64,000 bases of DNA from Aureispira sp. CCB-E (GTDB lineage: Bacteria; Bacteroidota; Bacteroidia; Chitinophagales; Saprospiraceae), in contig NZ_CP133671.1 of the NCBI RefSeq assembly GCF_031326345.1, positions 1,178,001-1,242,000 on the forward strand. Reading direction: 5' to 3'. The notes below the pieces were generated by a model that saw only the letters and a program-made list of their open reading frames with translations, was not told the origin of the DNA and did not search any database. Each line of letters opens with the position of its first letter. Within the stretch, counting starts at the first letter, position 1. This document shows, one piece after another, positions 54,436 to 63,024 of this stretch. The position numbers and the translations under genes are program-made.

Positions 54436-55131
54436 ATGAAGCAAAGCAATATGTCTGAGAAGAAGAAGAAAAATCCAATTGCAGCAATTATTTTCCTAAT
54501 GTTTGTTGTGGTTTTACCTGTTATTACGGTTGTTTTTTCCAAAACAGGATTGGATAAATACAAGGGAATACGAAGTGAAATGCAGTTTTTGGGAGACTCT
54601 ATCCGAGTTGATTTTGATCACCTTTCTACTTATTGGGATGTGCCTTTGACCAACGAATTGATTAAAGGAAAACTAGTGATCGCTGGTTTTTGGGATTATG
54701 CCTGTAAAGATCAAATTGGCGCGTTTGTCGATTCTCTAAAAAGTCTTCAAAGTAATTTTAACAAAGAAGATCAAGGTAAAATTTTGTTTGTTATTCATAC
54801 AGAAGATTTTCGTCAAGATTCATCTTGGGCATTGGGAAAATACGTAGATGCTTGGAATATTGATACTTCAGATTGGAAATTTACCATGGGAATTGATAGA
54901 GGACGCTATAAGATGGCATCTGAAAAAAATTGTTTTAACATTGCTGTTTTAGATGGGCGAGTTAGTCGAAAAGATGATTCTGAAAATTATAAAAAAGGAC
55001 CTTTGTTGTGTGATTATTATAATCTAAAAGATACAGAAGCTGTCAAGCAGTTGTTGCGTCATATGGCAATTATAATGCCTGCCAAACAACGCAAGAAGAT
55101 AGAATGGAAACAAGAAGAGAAACTGTATTAA
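54436..55131 (+). CDS. Sco-like thioredoxin-fold protein lacking the CxxxC copper site
   Basis: A 231-residue membrane-anchored protein; the ATG at 54436 is used, but an ATG at 54451 is equally good. One helix at about 14-34 is followed by a periplasmic thioredoxin-like domain. It aligns with Sco1/SenC proteins around KGKLVIAGFWDYACKDQIGA, where Sco proteins have a CPxxC site. Here only Cys90 remains; the second position is Ile94, and the usual copper-binding His region reads KNCFNIAVLDG. It therefore probably does not deliver copper in the standard way. Position before the DUF420 gene matches sco genes in related operons. Confidence 0.72.
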   Translation: MKQSNMSEKKKKNPIAAIIFLMFVVVLPVITVVFSKTGLDKYKGIRSEMQFLGDSIRVDFDHLSTYWDVPLTNELIKGKLVIAGFWDYACKDQIGAFVDSLKSLQSNFNKEDQGKILFVIHTEDFRQDSSWALGKYVDAWNIDTSDWKFTMGIDRGRYKMASEKNCFNIAVLDGRVSRKDDSENYKKGPLLCDYYNLKDTEAVKQLLRHMAIIMPAKQRKKIEWKQEEKLY

Positions 55132-55196
55132 GTACGCAGGGACTAAACAAGCGATTTAGTTTGCCAAAGCGTTCAAAATATAAAATATAATCAATT

Positions 55197-55778
55197 ATGA
55201 ATAAAACATTAAATACACCAGAAAATGCCGATCAGTTGGCAAAAGCAGAAACAGCCAATTATAAGAAATTGCGCTTGTTAGTGAATGTTATCTCTGTAGC
55301 GCTCCCTTTGATTGTTGGAGCTATGTTTCAATTTAAATTTACAGATTTTGTTTGGCCATTTGATGTACACGTATTGCCTTTGATTAATGCGATTTTGAAC
55401 GGTGCAACAGCTGTGTTATTAATTGGGGCATTAGTTGCTGTGAAAGGAAGAAATATTGACTTGCATAAAAAACTTATCTATGCAGGAATGGGGCTATCGT
55501 TATTGTTTTTGGTCGTTTATATTATGTATCATACTACCGCAGGGCATACTAAGTTTGGAGGAGAGGGAACAATTCGTTATATCTACTTCTTTTTATTGTT
55601 GACACATATTTTGTTGGCTGCAATTCAGGCTCCTTTTGTACTATATGCTTTTTTATACGGTTATACAGGGCAAATTGAAAAACATCAGAAGATTGTAAAA
55701 TTTAGTTACCCAATTTGGTTATATGTTTCTATTACAGGAGTAATTTGTTATCTTATGATTTCTCCTTATTATGCATAA
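55197..55778 (+). CDS. DUF420 (CtaM-like) membrane protein
   Basis: A 193-residue membrane protein of the DUF420 family with about five helices. Conserved features are WPFDVHVLPLINAILNG, KLIYAGMGLSLLFLVVYIMY and RYIYFFLLLTHILLA. The Bacillus and Staphylococcus homologue CtaM is needed for heme A-type oxidase activity, so a role in oxidase assembly is likely. It is 65 bp after the Sco-like gene and the same order is common in Bacteroidota cox regions. Repeat copy R5 follows. Confidence 0.85.
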   Translation: MNKTLNTPENADQLAKAETANYKKLRLLVNVISVALPLIVGAMFQFKFTDFVWPFDVHVLPLINAILNGATAVLLIGALVAVKGRNIDLHKKLIYAGMGLSLLFLVVYIMYHTTAGHTKFGGEGTIRYIYFFLLLTHILLAAIQAPFVLYAFLYGYTGQIEKHQKIVKFSYPIWLYVSITGVICYLMISPYYA

Positions 55779-55867
55779 AAATCATTATCTTGTCGTAACT
55801 AACAAACTTGTAAGACATATTCATACTATCTCAATCCCAATTAAAATCATTTTGGAAAGTATAGATT

Positions 55868-56107
55868 TAGTACTTAGCTGCGCTGCTACTTCCCTCTAGT
55901 CATGAACTTGGGCTTTTGTGCTACTAGCACAAGCCTACTCGGCAAGCTTAGTTTTTTAGCTTTTTTGTAAAAAACTAAAAAAGCATCTTTGCATCAGTTT
56001 ACCGTGTGAGGGCTTCGCCGTTGATTATCAATTCTTTAATAAATCAAGTGGCAAAAGTGTTAATCTATTGATAATCAAATTAATACGATTTTTTTTACGA
56101 AGTAATG
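55868..56107 (+). repeat. Dispersed intergenic repeat, long copy R5
   Basis: A 240-bp relative of R4 with the same blocks: CATGAACTTGGGCTTTTGTG, CAAGCCTACTCGGCAAGCTT and GAGGGCTTCGCCGTTGATTAT. A perfect 12-bp internal stem is formed by TTGATTATCAAT (56021-56032) and ATTGATAATCAA (56068-56079). AATTAATACGATTTT follows. The core GCTGCGCTGCTACT lies at the left end instead of the right, so the modules are rearranged. It separates the DUF420 gene from the CPMC gene. Confidence 0.65.
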
Positions 56108-56127
56108 CAGATTGAAATCAAGAAATA

Positions 56128-56463
56128 ATGAAAAATACAACTTTAAAAATCATTCAATTGCTAGGCATAACCCTTGTTATTATTTTAATGACAACTCTTT
56201 GGGCAGAGGCACAATGTCCAATGTGTAAGATGTCGGCAGAATCTAATCTCAATAATGGTGGTACGGCTGCTGCTGGATTAAACAAAGGAATTATTTACCT
56301 ATTAATAGGACCTTATATTATGATGAGTATTGTAGGGTATCTTTGGTGGCGAAACCGAAAAATGGTTCAAGAACAAGAGCAGGAAGAAGATATTCGTGCG
56401 TTGCTAGAGCCTCACGACATGGTTATCAGTAGCACAGAATTTAACGAAACAGTTGATATCTAA
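56128..56463 (+). CDS. Small membrane protein with CPMCKM motif
   Basis: A 111-residue protein with an N-terminal signal-like helix (ITLVIILMTTLWAEA) followed at once by CPMCKM (Cys30, Met32, Cys33, Met35), a good arrangement for binding copper(I). A second helix lies at about 53-74 (GIIYLLIGPYIMMSIVGYLWW). An acidic tail (EQEQEEDIRALLEPHD) follows. The position next to DUF420 and Sco-like genes suggests a role in copper or oxidase assembly. The family has no firm name known to me, and the metal site is inference. Confidence 0.7.
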   Translation: MKNTTLKIIQLLGITLVIILMTTLWAEAQCPMCKMSAESNLNNGGTAAAGLNKGIIYLLIGPYIMMSIVGYLWWRNRKMVQEQEQEEDIRALLEPHDMVISSTEFNETVDI

Positions 56464-56542
56464 AAGCTCACTTTTATAACCAAATAGAATTTTTTAAGTC
56501 TAGGTGCAATTATGTGCTTAAGGAGCGTTAAAGCTTTTCTAT

Positions 56543-56587
56543 AATAAACTAGCTCTCTCTAATAATTTTAGAGAGAGCTAGTTTATT
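56543..56587. terminator. Bidirectional terminator
   Basis: A perfect 18-bp stem (AATAAACTAGCTCTCTCT and its complement) with a 9-nt loop lies between the convergent CPMC gene and mltG. T-rich flanks occur on both sides. Confidence 0.8.
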
Positions 56588-56660
56588 TATTGGCAGTTTT
56601 AGTTTTACCTTTCATAACTAACCTTGGGAGATTTAGGAATAAAAAGATACTTTACCAATA

Positions 56661-57719
56661 CTATTGTTTGCGAATCCAATTCCAGTAGCGTTTGGCATTG
56701 TTAATATGTGCTCGGTGTGTTTTTGCAAATGCATGCATATTAGGTGCTTCTCCTTCCTGCGGTGGTTTGGCACAGAAGAACATATATTCGTGTTCTTCTG
56801 CATTTAAAACAGCATCTATAGCATTGATAGAGGACATATAAATGGGACCAGGAGGCAAACCTGCGTATTTGTAAGTATTGTATGGTGATTCTGTTTGCAA
56901 ATGAACATCTAAGACCCTCTTAATTGTAAAGTCCCCTACAGCAAAAATAACAGTTGGATCTGCTTCTAATTTCCAGCCTTCTTTGCGCAATCGATTGAGG
57001 TAGACCCCTGCTATCCTAGGGCGTTCAGGCTTGTATTGACTTTCGGATTCTACAATGGACGCTAATGTATAAACCTCGATAGGAGTGAGGTCTAAATCCT
57101 TAGCTTTGGCAAGTCGTTCATCATTCCAAAATTTTTTGTTCTCTTTGAGCATCTTTTGCCAAAATGTTAGAGCATCGCAATTCCAGTAAACTTCGTAGGT
57201 ATTAGGAATAAAGGCAGCCATTACATTGTCGGGAGTATAGCCAGATTGTGCTAAAAAGTCAGCATCTTCTAATAATTGGATAATTTCTAATGAATCGGCT
57301 TCTATTTGTCGACTGACATAGCCTGCAATTTGTTGTTTTAGTCGGAAGTTGTGAAAGGTTAAGCGTACCGCCAACTGACGTCCACGAAGAATGCGAACTA
57401 AATCGCGATTGCTACGAACAGAGGTTGGAATTTCGTACTTACCCGTCTTAACTTTGTAGTTCATTTGTTGGGCTGTAAAAACAAATCCTCCTTTGTTTTG
57501 AATAATCTTTTGTTGGTGTAGCAACTCTGCAAGTTCGTCTATAGACTGGTTGCTTTTAGGAATAGTTAAGACTACATTCTCACTGAGTTGTATATTAGTC
57601 CCAAAAATTTGATTGTAAAAATAATACGCCAACGCACTGCCAATGATTAAAAGGAGTAAAAAAAAGCCTAATAATAATTTAAGCCACTTTCTTTTAGGCT
57701 TTACATCTATTGATTCCAT
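56661..57719 (-). CDS. mltG: Endolytic murein transglycosylase MltG
   Basis: A 352-residue inner-membrane enzyme that cuts nascent glycan strands and so limits peptidoglycan length. A basic N-terminus (MESIDVKPKRKWLK) precedes a membrane helix at about 13-33, then a LysM-like region and the YceG catalytic domain. The catalytic glutamate is in TLASIVESESQ, with NTYKYAGLPPGPI downstream as in the family. Length is as expected. It is transcribed towards the CPMC gene; repeats R6 and R7 lie upstream. Confidence 0.94.
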   Translation of the reverse strand: MESIDVKPKRKWLKLLLGFFLLLLIIGSALAYYFYNQIFGTNIQLSENVVLTIPKSNQSIDELAELLHQQKIIQNKGGFVFTAQQMNYKVKTGKYEIPTSVRSNRDLVRILRGRQLAVRLTFHNFRLKQQIAGYVSRQIEADSLEIIQLLEDADFLAQSGYTPDNVMAAFIPNTYEVYWNCDALTFWQKMLKENKKFWNDERLAKAKDLDLTPIEVYTLASIVESESQYKPERPRIAGVYLNRLRKEGWKLEADPTVIFAVGDFTIKRVLDVHLQTESPYNTYKYAGLPPGPIYMSSINAIDAVLNAEEHEYMFFCAKPPQEGEAPNMHAFAKTHRAHINNAKRYWNWIRKQ

Positions 57720-57740
57720 TTGAAAAATAGTAATATAAAT

Positions 57741-57846
57741 TAGTAGTTCGTTGATTCGTTACGGTGCTACTGTGTGTGGTAGCGTGGACAACTCTAATCA
57801 GCAAGTTGCCTATGTTGCTACTGCGTGGTTTCAACAAACTATTGAT
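57741..57846. repeat. Dispersed intergenic repeat, copy R6
   Basis: A 106-bp copy with ends TAGTAGTTCGTTGA and TCAACAAACTATTGAT (imperfect inverted repeats) and the core GTTGCTACTGCGTGG near the right end. A second, degenerate core (GTGCTACTGTGTGTGG) is near the left end. It lies just upstream of mltG. Confidence 0.6.
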
Positions 57847-58058
57847 AAGTAAGTAATCGCTTATAATAAATAATGGTAGGTCACCACTGACAAATCAATA
57901 CAAGTCAATTTATAACCGAATATTTGACGAGTTAAGATCTAGAGTGTATGGGTACAGGTAGTTTAAGATAATCGGTCAATTAGAAAATTGTTGCGTTTAA
58001 TGTTCCAATTGACCGATTGCCTCAGCACCTTTCTTAATTTTATTTTAGATGTCTCTCT

Positions 58059-58190
58059 TCAATAGTTGGCTGCGCTGTTATTACGTGGTCGTTGAAAAAT
58101 AATATGAATGTTGTTTTTATCTTTTTGTTAAAAAAAGTAAATAACGTAAGCGAATAGCAACCTCACGAAATAATCAACGAACTACTATTT
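58059..58190. repeat. Dispersed intergenic repeat, copy R7 (degenerate)
   Basis: A 132-bp copy with TTCAATAGTTGGCTGCGCTG at the left and AATCAACGAACTACTATTT at the right. The core is changed (GTTATTACGTGG). The interior is A/T-rich. It lies between panB (downstream side) and R6. Confidence 0.5.
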
Positions 58191-58235
58191 GAGAACATGA
58201 TAAGTTATTATAGCGGCATGAGCTACAAGCAGTTT

Positions 58236-59051
58236 TTAATACTGTTCCTTATCGTTTGGAAAATCGCCGCTTTTGACATCGCTAATATATCGTTCTGTCG
58301 CCTCTTTCATATCATCAAAAAGCTCCAAGTATCTTCTTAAGAAACGAGGTTGAAAATCTTTAGTAATCCCCATCATATCGTGTGTTACTAGTACTTGACC
58401 ATCTACATGAGGACCAGCACCAATGCCAATTACTGGAATTGAAACGGACTCAGCAACTTGTTTACCTAGTTTGGCTGGAATTTTTTCTAAGATGATGGCA
58501 AAGCAACCTAATTCTTCTAGAAGTTTGGCATCTTCAAGTAATTGTGCCGCCTCAGCTTCTTCTTTGGCACGAACAGAGTACGTTCCAAATTTATAAATAG
58601 ACTGAGGGGTTAGTCCCAAGTGTCCCATAACAGGTACGCCAGCACTCAAAATACGTGTAATGGATTCTTTTATTTCAATTCCTCCCTCTAGTTTTACAGC
58701 ATGGGCGCCAGACTCTTTCATAATGCGAATGGTAGAGGCTAGAGCTTCTTTGGAGTTTCCTTGGTACGATCCGAAGGGTAAATCAACAACAACAAATGCA
58801 CGATTAATAGCACGAACAACGGATTGAGCATGATAAATCATGTGGTCTAATGTAATTGGCAATGTTGTTTCGTGACCTGCCATAACATTAGAGGCAGAAT
58901 CACCAACTAGTAAGATGTCGATTCCTGCGGCATCAAGGATACGCGCCATTGAGTAGTCATAAGCTGTAAGCATAGATATTTTCTCTTGGCGTTGTTTCAT
59001 CGCAAGCAAAACATGCGTTGTTATTTTCTTTATTGGTTTATGAACAGACAT
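58236..59051 (-). CDS. panB: 3-methyl-2-oxobutanoate hydroxymethyltransferase
   Basis: A 271-residue cytoplasmic TIM-barrel enzyme, the first committed step of pantothenate and coenzyme A synthesis. It moves a hydroxymethyl group from methylene-tetrahydrofolate to 2-oxoisovalerate. Conserved parts are [19 protein letters not shown] with [14 protein letters not shown], metal-binding residues in VDLPFGSY, and [16 protein letters not shown]. The length equals E. coli PanB (264). It stands alone; panC and panD are not in this window. Confidence 0.96.
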   Translation of the reverse strand: MSVHKPIKKITTHVLLAMKQRQEKISMLTAYDYSMARILDAAGIDILLVGDSASNVMAGHETTLPITLDHMIYHAQSVVRAINRAFVVVDLPFGSYQGNSKEALASTIRIMKESGAHAVKLEGGIEIKESITRILSAGVPVMGHLGLTPQSIYKFGTYSVRAKEEAEAAQLLEDAKLLEELGCFAIILEKIPAKLGKQVAESVSIPVIGIGAGPHVDGQVLVTHDMMGITKDFQPRFLRRYLELFDDMKEATERYISDVKSGDFPNDKEQY

Positions 59052-59578
59052 GATAGTTAGTTAAATAGTTGTAGTCAACCCCTCTATGTGTATTATTGAA
59101 TACGTTTAAATCATACAAGAGCTTTCTAAATGTTTTGTTGTAATAGTTTAAAATAACTTATTTTGTAGCTATTTATAATAAAGAAGCTTTCAAAATAATT
59201 TCTTAGATGATTATTTTAGAGTAAGTTTTTAAAAAAAGTAATGATAATCAAAGGTTTAATTTTTTTTGCTTGAATGTAGGCAGAATGTTTAAACAAACTA
59301 AAGCATCAAGTCCAAATTAAAATACTATCTACTAATATCATTGTATGATAATTTTAAGTTTCTAAACGTTTGGTTATCATCGTTAATAATTTTGAACGTA
59401 CTCTTTGTACTGTAAAGATGAGAATTAATTGTTGGCTGGACAAATATTACTCTATTATTGCACAATCATACCCTAATCTTGAAAGATATTCCTTAGTTTT
59501 GTGCACTTTCGTAAATTGTCCTCACTTAATATAATATTACAGTACATCACTATTTTTTAGTTTTTTAAATGAAATGAA
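59052..59578. other. Intergenic region between panB and a lipoprotein gene
   Basis: 527 bp of AT-rich DNA between divergent genes. TAGTTTTG at 59494-59501 fits a TAnnTTTG element for the lipoprotein gene, without a good upstream TTTG. AAACGTTT at about 59364 is a short CG-centred palindrome. No repeat copy or small gene was seen. Confidence 0.4.
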
Positions 59579-60700
59579 ATGAAGTTGAAATTTGTATTTG
59601 CTTTTTTTGTAGGAGTTGTACTATGTACACAGTACAGTTGTTCAAATGAAGTTGAAGTGATTGGAGTTTGGAAAGATATTCCGGTTGTTTATGGTGTGAT
59701 TAATCGTCAAGATTCAGTGCATTATATTCGAGTAGAGCGGGCGTATTTGCCACCTAATCAAAGTGCATTAGAAGTAGCCCAAATAGCAGATTCTTTATAT
59801 TTCGACCCGAATGAAGTGGACATCGAATTATATTATATCAATAATACAACAGGAGATACATTGCCATGGATTAGACCTCTTGTTCGAGTAAACTTAGCAG
59901 ATGAAGGTATTAGCAGAGAAGATGGGATATTCCAAAACAATCCAAGTTATGCTTATAAAACAACAAGAACAACTGGTCATAATTTATTATTGAAAATCGA
60001 TAATAAGAAGACTGGAAATGTTTTTTATGCTAGTTCAGAGTCGGTTAGAGGAGAGAGTACTAGAATTTTTACCACTCCAGCTTATTCTTTAGTGCCTTTA
60101 AAACCTATTGCTTGGAGAGGTTTTAATAATCAGAATGAAGAAGTATTTAATTCTTTGACAGTAGAAATGACAGGAAATGGTTTTGCTTCTATTTATGATT
60201 ACAAATTCCGTTTTCATTACAAAGAGTACGAAGTGGACAATCAAGGTGCGCAAGTACCAGGAACACTTGTTAGTAAAAGTGTTGAGTGGGTTGCGGCAAG
60301 TGATTTTATTCCTGTGGTATCAAACCAAACGAAGCAAGTTATTAATGGGGAAGCCTTTTATCAATTTTTAGAGAGAACTTTATCCGATGTTACAGGAACA
60401 AGCATAAGACGTTGTGCTGGATATTTGGAAGTTTATATTGATGGAGGTTCTGCTAGTTTGAGAGACTATATTCTAGCTAGAAAAGCAAATGAAGGATATA
60501 CAGGAGGGTTGTACCCATCAGAGCCTTATTCTAATATTCAAGATGGATATGGGGTATTTGCCACCTCTGATCGTGTAGAGCGTGTTGATCGACCTTCTGA
60601 TCCTAAATTAATGAGAATGTCTAATTTATCTTACGAATACTTGAGCAACAGTGATCTTACCCGAAAGCTAGGATTCGAATCAAGTTCTCCTTGTTTTTAA
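59579..60700 (+). CDS. Predicted lipoprotein, DUF4249-like
   Basis: A 373-residue exported protein. The signal ends CTQYSC, a lipobox-like site with Cys21 as the lipid-modified residue. The mature part is beta-rich and begins with a domain typical of DUF4249 lipoproteins (IPVVYGVINRQDSVHYIRVE), then Ig-like strands. A Cys pair is near the C-terminus (IRRCAGYLEVYI, SSSPCF). DUF4249 proteins often sit beside SusC/D-like outer-membrane genes, but none is adjacent here. The family match is based on pattern only and is tentative. Confidence 0.6.
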   Translation: MKLKFVFAFFVGVVLCTQYSCSNEVEVIGVWKDIPVVYGVINRQDSVHYIRVERAYLPPNQSALEVAQIADSLYFDPNEVDIELYYINNTTGDTLPWIRPLVRVNLADEGISREDGIFQNNPSYAYKTTRTTGHNLLLKIDNKKTGNVFYASSESVRGESTRIFTTPAYSLVPLKPIAWRGFNNQNEEVFNSLTVEMTGNGFASIYDYKFRFHYKEYEVDNQGAQVPGTLVSKSVEWVAASDFIPVVSNQTKQVINGEAFYQFLERTLSDVTGTSIRRCAGYLEVYIDGGSASLRDYILARKANEGYTGGLYPSEPYSNIQDGYGVFATSDRVERVDRPSDPKLMRMSNLSYEYLSNSDLTRKLGFESSSPCF

Positions 60701-60765
60701 TTGTAAGGAGTTTTAATAAAAAATAGTAGATCACGAATTTTAAACACTAGTATTCGTGTTCTGTA

Positions 60766-60809
60766 GGAAGCCATTTGTGAGAAATTCTTGCAAATGGCTT
60801 CCTCTTTTT
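60766..60809 (+). terminator. Terminator of the lipoprotein gene
   Basis: A 12-bp stem (GGAAGCCATTTG and its complement) with a 13-nt loop, followed by TCTTTTT. It is in the right direction for the lipoprotein gene. Confidence 0.8.
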
Positions 60810-60830
60810 AGAGCATGTTAGCTAGACATT

Positions 60831-60891
60831 TTGACATATTGACAGACGTAAATCGGACAAAATATACCTCAATAGATTCTAAATATGTCAA
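60831..60891 (+). promoter_or_regulatory. Inverted repeat in the dnaK upstream region
   Basis: TTGACATATT at 60831-60840 and AATATGTCAA at 60882-60891 are perfect 10-bp inverted repeats 41 bp apart, upstream of dnaK. They could be a pair of regulator half-sites. No CIRCE element (the HrcA operator) was found in this region. Confidence 0.3.
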
Positions 60892-61008
60892 TTTAACATT
60901 TTTTTTAGAATGGTATATCCCTTGTTTATATAGGAGTGAGCAAAAAAATAATCTTGTTCAAAAAGAATCGACATTAATTAAAAACACTTAATAAATAAAT
61001 AATAAATT

Positions 61009-62925
61009 ATGAGCAAAATCATTGGTATTGACTTAGGAACAACCAACTCTTGTGTTGCTGTTATGGAGGGAAACGAACCAGTGGTGATTACCAATAACGA
61101 AGGTAAACGTACCACTCCTTCTATTATCGGTTTTTTGGATAACGGTGAGCGTAAAATCGGAGACCCTGCAAAGCGTCAAGCGATCACAAATCCAAAACGC
61201 ACAATCATGTCTATTAAACGTTTCATGGGAGTTCGCTACAGCGAAATTTCTACTGAAGCAGAGCAAATGCCTTATGAAGTAAAGAAAGGTAATAACGATA
61301 CTGTTCGTGTACAAATTGACGACAGAGAATATACACCACAGGAAATTTCTGCTATGGTGTTGCAAAAAATGAAAAAAATTGCTGAAGACTATTTGGGACA
61401 AGAAGTAACAGAAGCAGTTGTAACAGTACCTGCTTACTTTAACGACTCTCAACGTCAAGCAACCAAAGAAGCTGGTGAAATTGCTGGTTTGAAAGTTCGC
61501 CGTATCATCAATGAGCCTACTGCTGCTGCATTGGCTTATGGTTTAGATAAAGGTGACAAAGATATGAAAATCGTTGTTTACGATTTAGGTGGAGGAACTT
61601 TTGACGTTTCTATCCTAGAATTGGGTGGCGGTGTATTTGAAGTAAAATCTACTAATGGTGATACGCATTTAGGTGGTGATGACTTTGACCGTGTGATCAT
61701 GGAGTGGTTGATGGCTGAATTTAAAGAGCAAGAAGGAGAAGATATTTCTCAAAATGCAGAGGCTTTGCAACGTCTAAAAGATGCTGCTGAAAAAGCTAAA
61801 ATTGAGCTTTCTTCTGCTAACAGTACGGACATTAACTTGCCATACATCTCTTTTGGACCATCAGGTGCAAAACACTTGGTAAGAACATTGAGCCGTTCTA
61901 AATTCGAGCAATTGGTAGATGGTTTGGTAAAACGTACTATTGAGCCTTGTAAACAAGCCTTGGAAGATGCAGGATTGTCTTTGGCTGATATTGACGAAGT
62001 AATCATGGTAGGTGGATCTACTCGTATCCCTGCTATTCAAGATGCTGTTGAAAAATTCTTTAACAAAAAACCAAACAGAAGCGTTAACCCTGACGAAGTA
62101 GTAGCTTTGGGTGCTGCCATTCAAGGTGGTGTATTGACTGGAGATGTAAAAGATGTTTTATTGCTAGACGTTACGCCTTTGTCTTTAGGTATCGAAACAA
62201 TGGGTGGTGTATTTACAAAAGTAATTGAAGCCAATACAACGATTCCTTCTAGTAAATCTCAAATCTTCTCAACAGCACAAGACAACCAACCTTCTGTAGA
62301 GATCAATGTATTGCAAGGAGAGCGTCCAATGGCTAATCAAAACCGTTCTATCGGTCGATTTAACTTAGATGGTATCCCTCCAATGCGTCGTGGTGAAGCA
62401 CAAATCGAAGTAACTTTTGACATTGATGCGAATGGTATCTTAAAAGTTTCTGCAAAAGAAAATAAAACAGGAAAAGAGCAGTCTATTCGTATTGAGGCAT
62501 CAACAGGACTTACAGAGGATGAAATCCAACGCATGAAAAATGAAGCAGAGGCAAATGCTGAAGCAGATAAAAAAGCACGTGAGACTGTTGATAAAATCAA
62601 TGAAGCGGATTCTGTTATCTTCCAAACTGAAAAGCAATTGGAAGAGTATGGAGACAAGATTCCTGCTGACGCTAAATCAAATTTAGAAGGTGCTTTGGCT
62701 AAATTGAAAGAAGCACACCAACGCCAAGATGTTGATGCAATCAACCGTGAATTAGAAGCTGTTAATGCTGCTTGGGCTGCTGCTACTCAAAACATGGATC
62801 CAAATGCTCAACAAGGTCCTCAAGGAAATCCAACTGCTGACAATACCAATACAGGTGGTAACCAAGATGGAGAGGATGTAACAGATGTAGAATTTGAAGA
62901 AGTAGACAACGATAAAAACTCTTAA
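61009..62925 (+). CDS. dnaK: Chaperone protein DnaK
   Basis: A 638-residue Hsp70 chaperone that folds and protects proteins with DnaJ and GrpE. The ATPase domain has the signatures [26 protein letters not shown] and [18 protein letters not shown]. The substrate-binding domain begins near [17 protein letters not shown]. The tail [17 protein letters not shown] is the usual acidic end. Length is as expected. dnaJ and grpE are not adjacent. The leader is about 200 bp, with a 10-bp inverted repeat but no HrcA operator. Confidence 0.98.
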   Translation: MSKIIGIDLGTTNSCVAVMEGNEPVVITNNEGKRTTPSIIGFLDNGERKIGDPAKRQAITNPKRTIMSIKRFMGVRYSEISTEAEQMPYEVKKGNNDTVRVQIDDREYTPQEISAMVLQKMKKIAEDYLGQEVTEAVVTVPAYFNDSQRQATKEAGEIAGLKVRRIINEPTAAALAYGLDKGDKDMKIVVYDLGGGTFDVSILELGGGVFEVKSTNGDTHLGGDDFDRVIMEWLMAEFKEQEGEDISQNAEALQRLKDAAEKAKIELSSANSTDINLPYISFGPSGAKHLVRTLSRSKFEQLVDGLVKRTIEPCKQALEDAGLSLADIDEVIMVGGSTRIPAIQDAVEKFFNKKPNRSVNPDEVVALGAAIQGGVLTGDVKDVLLLDVTPLSLGIETMGGVFTKVIEANTTIPSSKSQIFSTAQDNQPSVEINVLQGERPMANQNRSIGRFNLDGIPPMRRGEAQIEVTFDIDANGILKVSAKENKTGKEQSIRIEASTGLTEDEIQRMKNEAEANAEADKKARETVDKINEADSVIFQTEKQLEEYGDKIPADAKSNLEGALAKLKEAHQRQDVDAINRELEAVNAAWAAATQNMDPNAQQGPQGNPTADNTNTGGNQDGEDVTDVEFEEVDNDKNS

Positions 62926-62947
62926 GAGTGTTGTCCTAAATAAAATG

Positions 62948-62980
62948 AGCGACTATTGATCTTTCAATAGTCGCTTTTTT
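62948..62980 (+). terminator. Terminator of dnaK
   Basis: A 12-bp stem (AGCGACTATTGA and its complement) with a 4-nt loop, then a T-run, 22 bp after the dnaK stop. Confidence 0.88.
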
Positions 62981-63024
62981 ATTTATATGACCAACAAAGT
63001 GTGTATTGGACGTTTGTATAAAAA

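Noticed and set aside
60810-61008. HrcA/CIRCE operator upstream of dnaK
   Set aside because: The nine-base CIRCE half-sites (TTAGCACTC and complement) are absent. Only an unrelated 10-bp inverted repeat is present.
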